Below, in pieces: positions 50,533 to 51,701 of a stretch of 51,701 nt of DNA (within the stretch, counting starts at the first letter, position 1; each line of letters starts with the position of its first letter). The DNA lies in the NCBI RefSeq assembly GCF_016901225.1, contig NZ_JAFEUL010000013.1:1-51701 (forward strand). Reading direction: 5' to 3'. Position numbers and translations under genes: made by a program. The stretch is from Actibacterium sp. 188UL27-1 (GTDB lineage Bacteria > Pseudomonadota > Alphaproteobacteria > Rhodobacterales > Rhodobacteraceae). Under the pieces are notes generated by a model. The model made no database searches and was not told the DNA's origin. It worked only from the letters and a program-made list of their open reading frames with translations.

Positions 50533-51701
50533 GTGATCGCGCTTTCGATGTGTGGATTGTTACTGATGCTACAAAATTTGAACGACAGTTTTACAGACAA
50601 CGACCTTGATCCGAATACATGGCGGATTTCTGATTTCGCCATCAACGCCAATTTCATCGATACAGCCTGGTCGCCCGACAATGTGACTGTCGATCCGAGC
50701 GCAACGTTGCCTGATGGTGCAGGCGGTGTGGCCGATACCGGCGCTCTGACACTCACCCTCGACACTGACAATAGTCGCGGTAAGCGATTTACGGGTGCCG
50801 AAGTCGATACCGATGAATTTTTCAGCTATGGTCGGTATGAAGTCACGATGACCCCCTCTGCTGCCCGCGGTGTCAATTCTACGTTTTTCATGTTTACTGG
50901 CGCACCGTTTGGCGACTCGCGCAGCGAAATCGATTTTGAGTTTCTCGGCAGTGATACCACCCAGGTCCTTCTAACCTATCACACCTCCAAAGGGTCTGAC
51001 GGGGAGTTTGTGGATCTTGGTTTTGACGCCGCGGCGGGCCCCAACACTTATGCGTTTGAATGGGGCCCCGACTCGATCTCCTGGTACGCCAACGGTGTAC
51101 TGTTGCGGAGCATCCAAGATCCTGAATTGGCCGTGCCCAGCGATCCCGGCAGGATTTTCATGAGCATTTGGACAGGGAATTCCAACGATTTTACTGGCGT
51201 GCCGAATTTTCAGGGCGAGACATCGGCAACCTACTATTCAGTGTCGTTCGAAGGGCGCACGGCGCCAATCGCACTGAACGACATCGCCTTTAACCCGGGA
51301 TCGGGCCCGATAACGGTTGATGTCCTGGCTAATGACTCGGCGCCCATTGGGACATTGGAGGCAGGATCGGTGGCGATCACCGCTGCCCCGGCAAATGGAT
51401 CCGTGTCCGTCAACGCGCAGACGGGACAGGTCGAATATACCCCGGATTTCGGTTTCCGTGGTGTGGATACATTCTCCTATTCGGTGGCCAACGCCGATGG
51501 CGAGATTTCTAATTTTGGTGAAGCAACGGTAGCAACGGGGTTCGCTGTGTTTGATGATTTTACAAGTGGTGCTGGTAGTTTTTCTTATTTTGACGATGCG
51601 TTTCGTGGGACGTCTGAGCCTGGTTTTGCGGATGGCCTTGCGGCGGATGGTGTGTTGCGTGTGACGCTTGGCGGCGGCAACACGAAGTCGACGATCAGCG
51701 A
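50533..51701 (+). CDS. GH16 glycanase with cadherin-like modules (truncated by window end)
   Basis: Open to the right edge; at least 389 residues. The GH16 catalytic motif is SEIDFEFLG with E132, D134 and E136 (E-x-D-x-E, the lichenase/ExoK arrangement). W-rich strands (FEWGPDSISWYANG, FMSIWTGNS) complete the jelly-roll. From about residue 250 a cadherin-like Ig module (VDVLANDSAPIG to FSYSVANADGE) follows, then the start of a binding-like domain. No standard signal peptide. Starts at GTG 50533 (GAGG upstream), ATG 50548 or ATG 50566 are all possible. Expected role: cleavage of a beta-glucan/galactan, perhaps the polymer made by the adjoining locus. Confidence 0.8.
   Translation, partial: MIALSMCGLLLMLQNLNDSFTDNDLDPNTWRISDFAINANFIDTAWSPDNVTVDPSATLPDGAGGVADTGALTLTLDTDNSRGKRFTGAEVDTDEFFSYGRYEVTMTPSAARGVNSTFFMFTGAPFGDSRSEIDFEFLGSDTTQVLLTYHTSKGSDGEFVDLGFDAAAGPNTYAFEWGPDSISWYANGVLLRSIQDPELAVPSDPGRIFMSIWTGNSNDFTGVPNFQGETSATYYSVSFEGRTAPIALNDIAFNPGSGPITVDVLANDSAPIGTLEAGSVAITAAPANGSVSVNAQTGQVEYTPDFGFRGVDTFSYSVANADGEISNFGEATVATGFAVFDDFTSGAGSFSYFDDAFRGTSEPGFADGLAADGVLRVTLGGGNTKSTIS

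Noticed and set aside
50301-50771. A 156-codon minus-strand frame over the start of the GH16 gene
   Set aside because: It is antisense to the GH16 N-terminal catalytic domain and shows no domain of its own.

Overview
The window looks like chromosomal DNA of a marine alphaproteobacterium, most probably of the Rhodobacteraceae (Roseobacter) group. The reasons are the moderately high GC content with AT-rich intergenic regions, the gci/udh uronate genes of the Agrobacterium type, a sulfopyruvate decarboxylase with a TauE-type exporter, and very large extracellular proteins without an N-terminal signal peptide beside a sulfotransferase-rich exopolysaccharide locus. Family assignments come from reading motifs by eye; no database search was possible.

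Left edge to 10.4 kb. The first ~120 bases carry paired direct repeats that resemble an insertion-sequence end. A divergent pair follows: an NADPH-dependent FMN reductase (minus) and an acetolactate-synthase-like ThDP enzyme (plus). A 586-base AT-rich leader with stacked dyads then precedes a 2410-residue extracellular protein. It combines a DUF5060/glycosidase-like unit, two near-identical carbohydrate-binding-like modules, five cadherin-like Ig repeats, a nucleoside-hydrolase-like unit, a right-handed beta-helix and a C-terminal beta-sandwich. A bidirectional terminator closes it.

10.4 to 24.8 kb, catabolism and uptake. Minus strand: galactarolactone cycloisomerase (gci), two tandem Lin0512-family proteins and a small unknown protein. 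Plus strand: uronate dehydrogenase (udh), a TauE/SafE exporter, and sulfopyruvate decarboxylase subunits comD and comE with a small secreted-protein gene wedged between them. Next comes a tight operon of CocE/NonD hydrolase, Tat-exported peptide-type binding protein, two permeases, a fused double ATPase, a VOC protein and a class V aminotransferase. Together these suggest scavenging of uronates, C3 sulfonates and an amide- or peptide-like substrate.

24.8 to 31 kb holds a second extracellular giant (1796 residues). It has a carbohydrate-binding-like module nested inside another domain, seven SdrD-B-like repeats, a cadherin-like Ig domain and a C-terminal domain resembling thioester adhesin domains. 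A long AT-rich leader again precedes it.

31 to 50 kb is an exopolysaccharide locus in several transcription units. It encodes an arabinosyltransferase-like GT-C protein, a GtrA protein and a HAD-UbiA fusion (a set recalling mycobacterial decaprenyl-phospho-arabinose genes), two sulfotransferases, a Wzc-like co-polymerase with an unusual P-loop, and an FkbM-like methyltransferase. It also encodes UDP-xylose synthase, two GT-B glycosyltransferases, an O-antigen-ligase/polymerase-like protein, a GMC oxidoreductase, a PHP-like and a YdjM-like hydrolase, and two GT2-type membrane proteins, one without the catalytic aspartates. The likely product is a sulfated, xylose-containing surface polysaccharide. 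A third large extracellular protein, a GH16 glycanase with cadherin-like modules, begins at about 50.5 kb and runs off the right edge; it may trim that polymer. No Wzx flippase, outer-membrane Wza channel, tRNA, rRNA, transposase gene or CRISPR array was seen.
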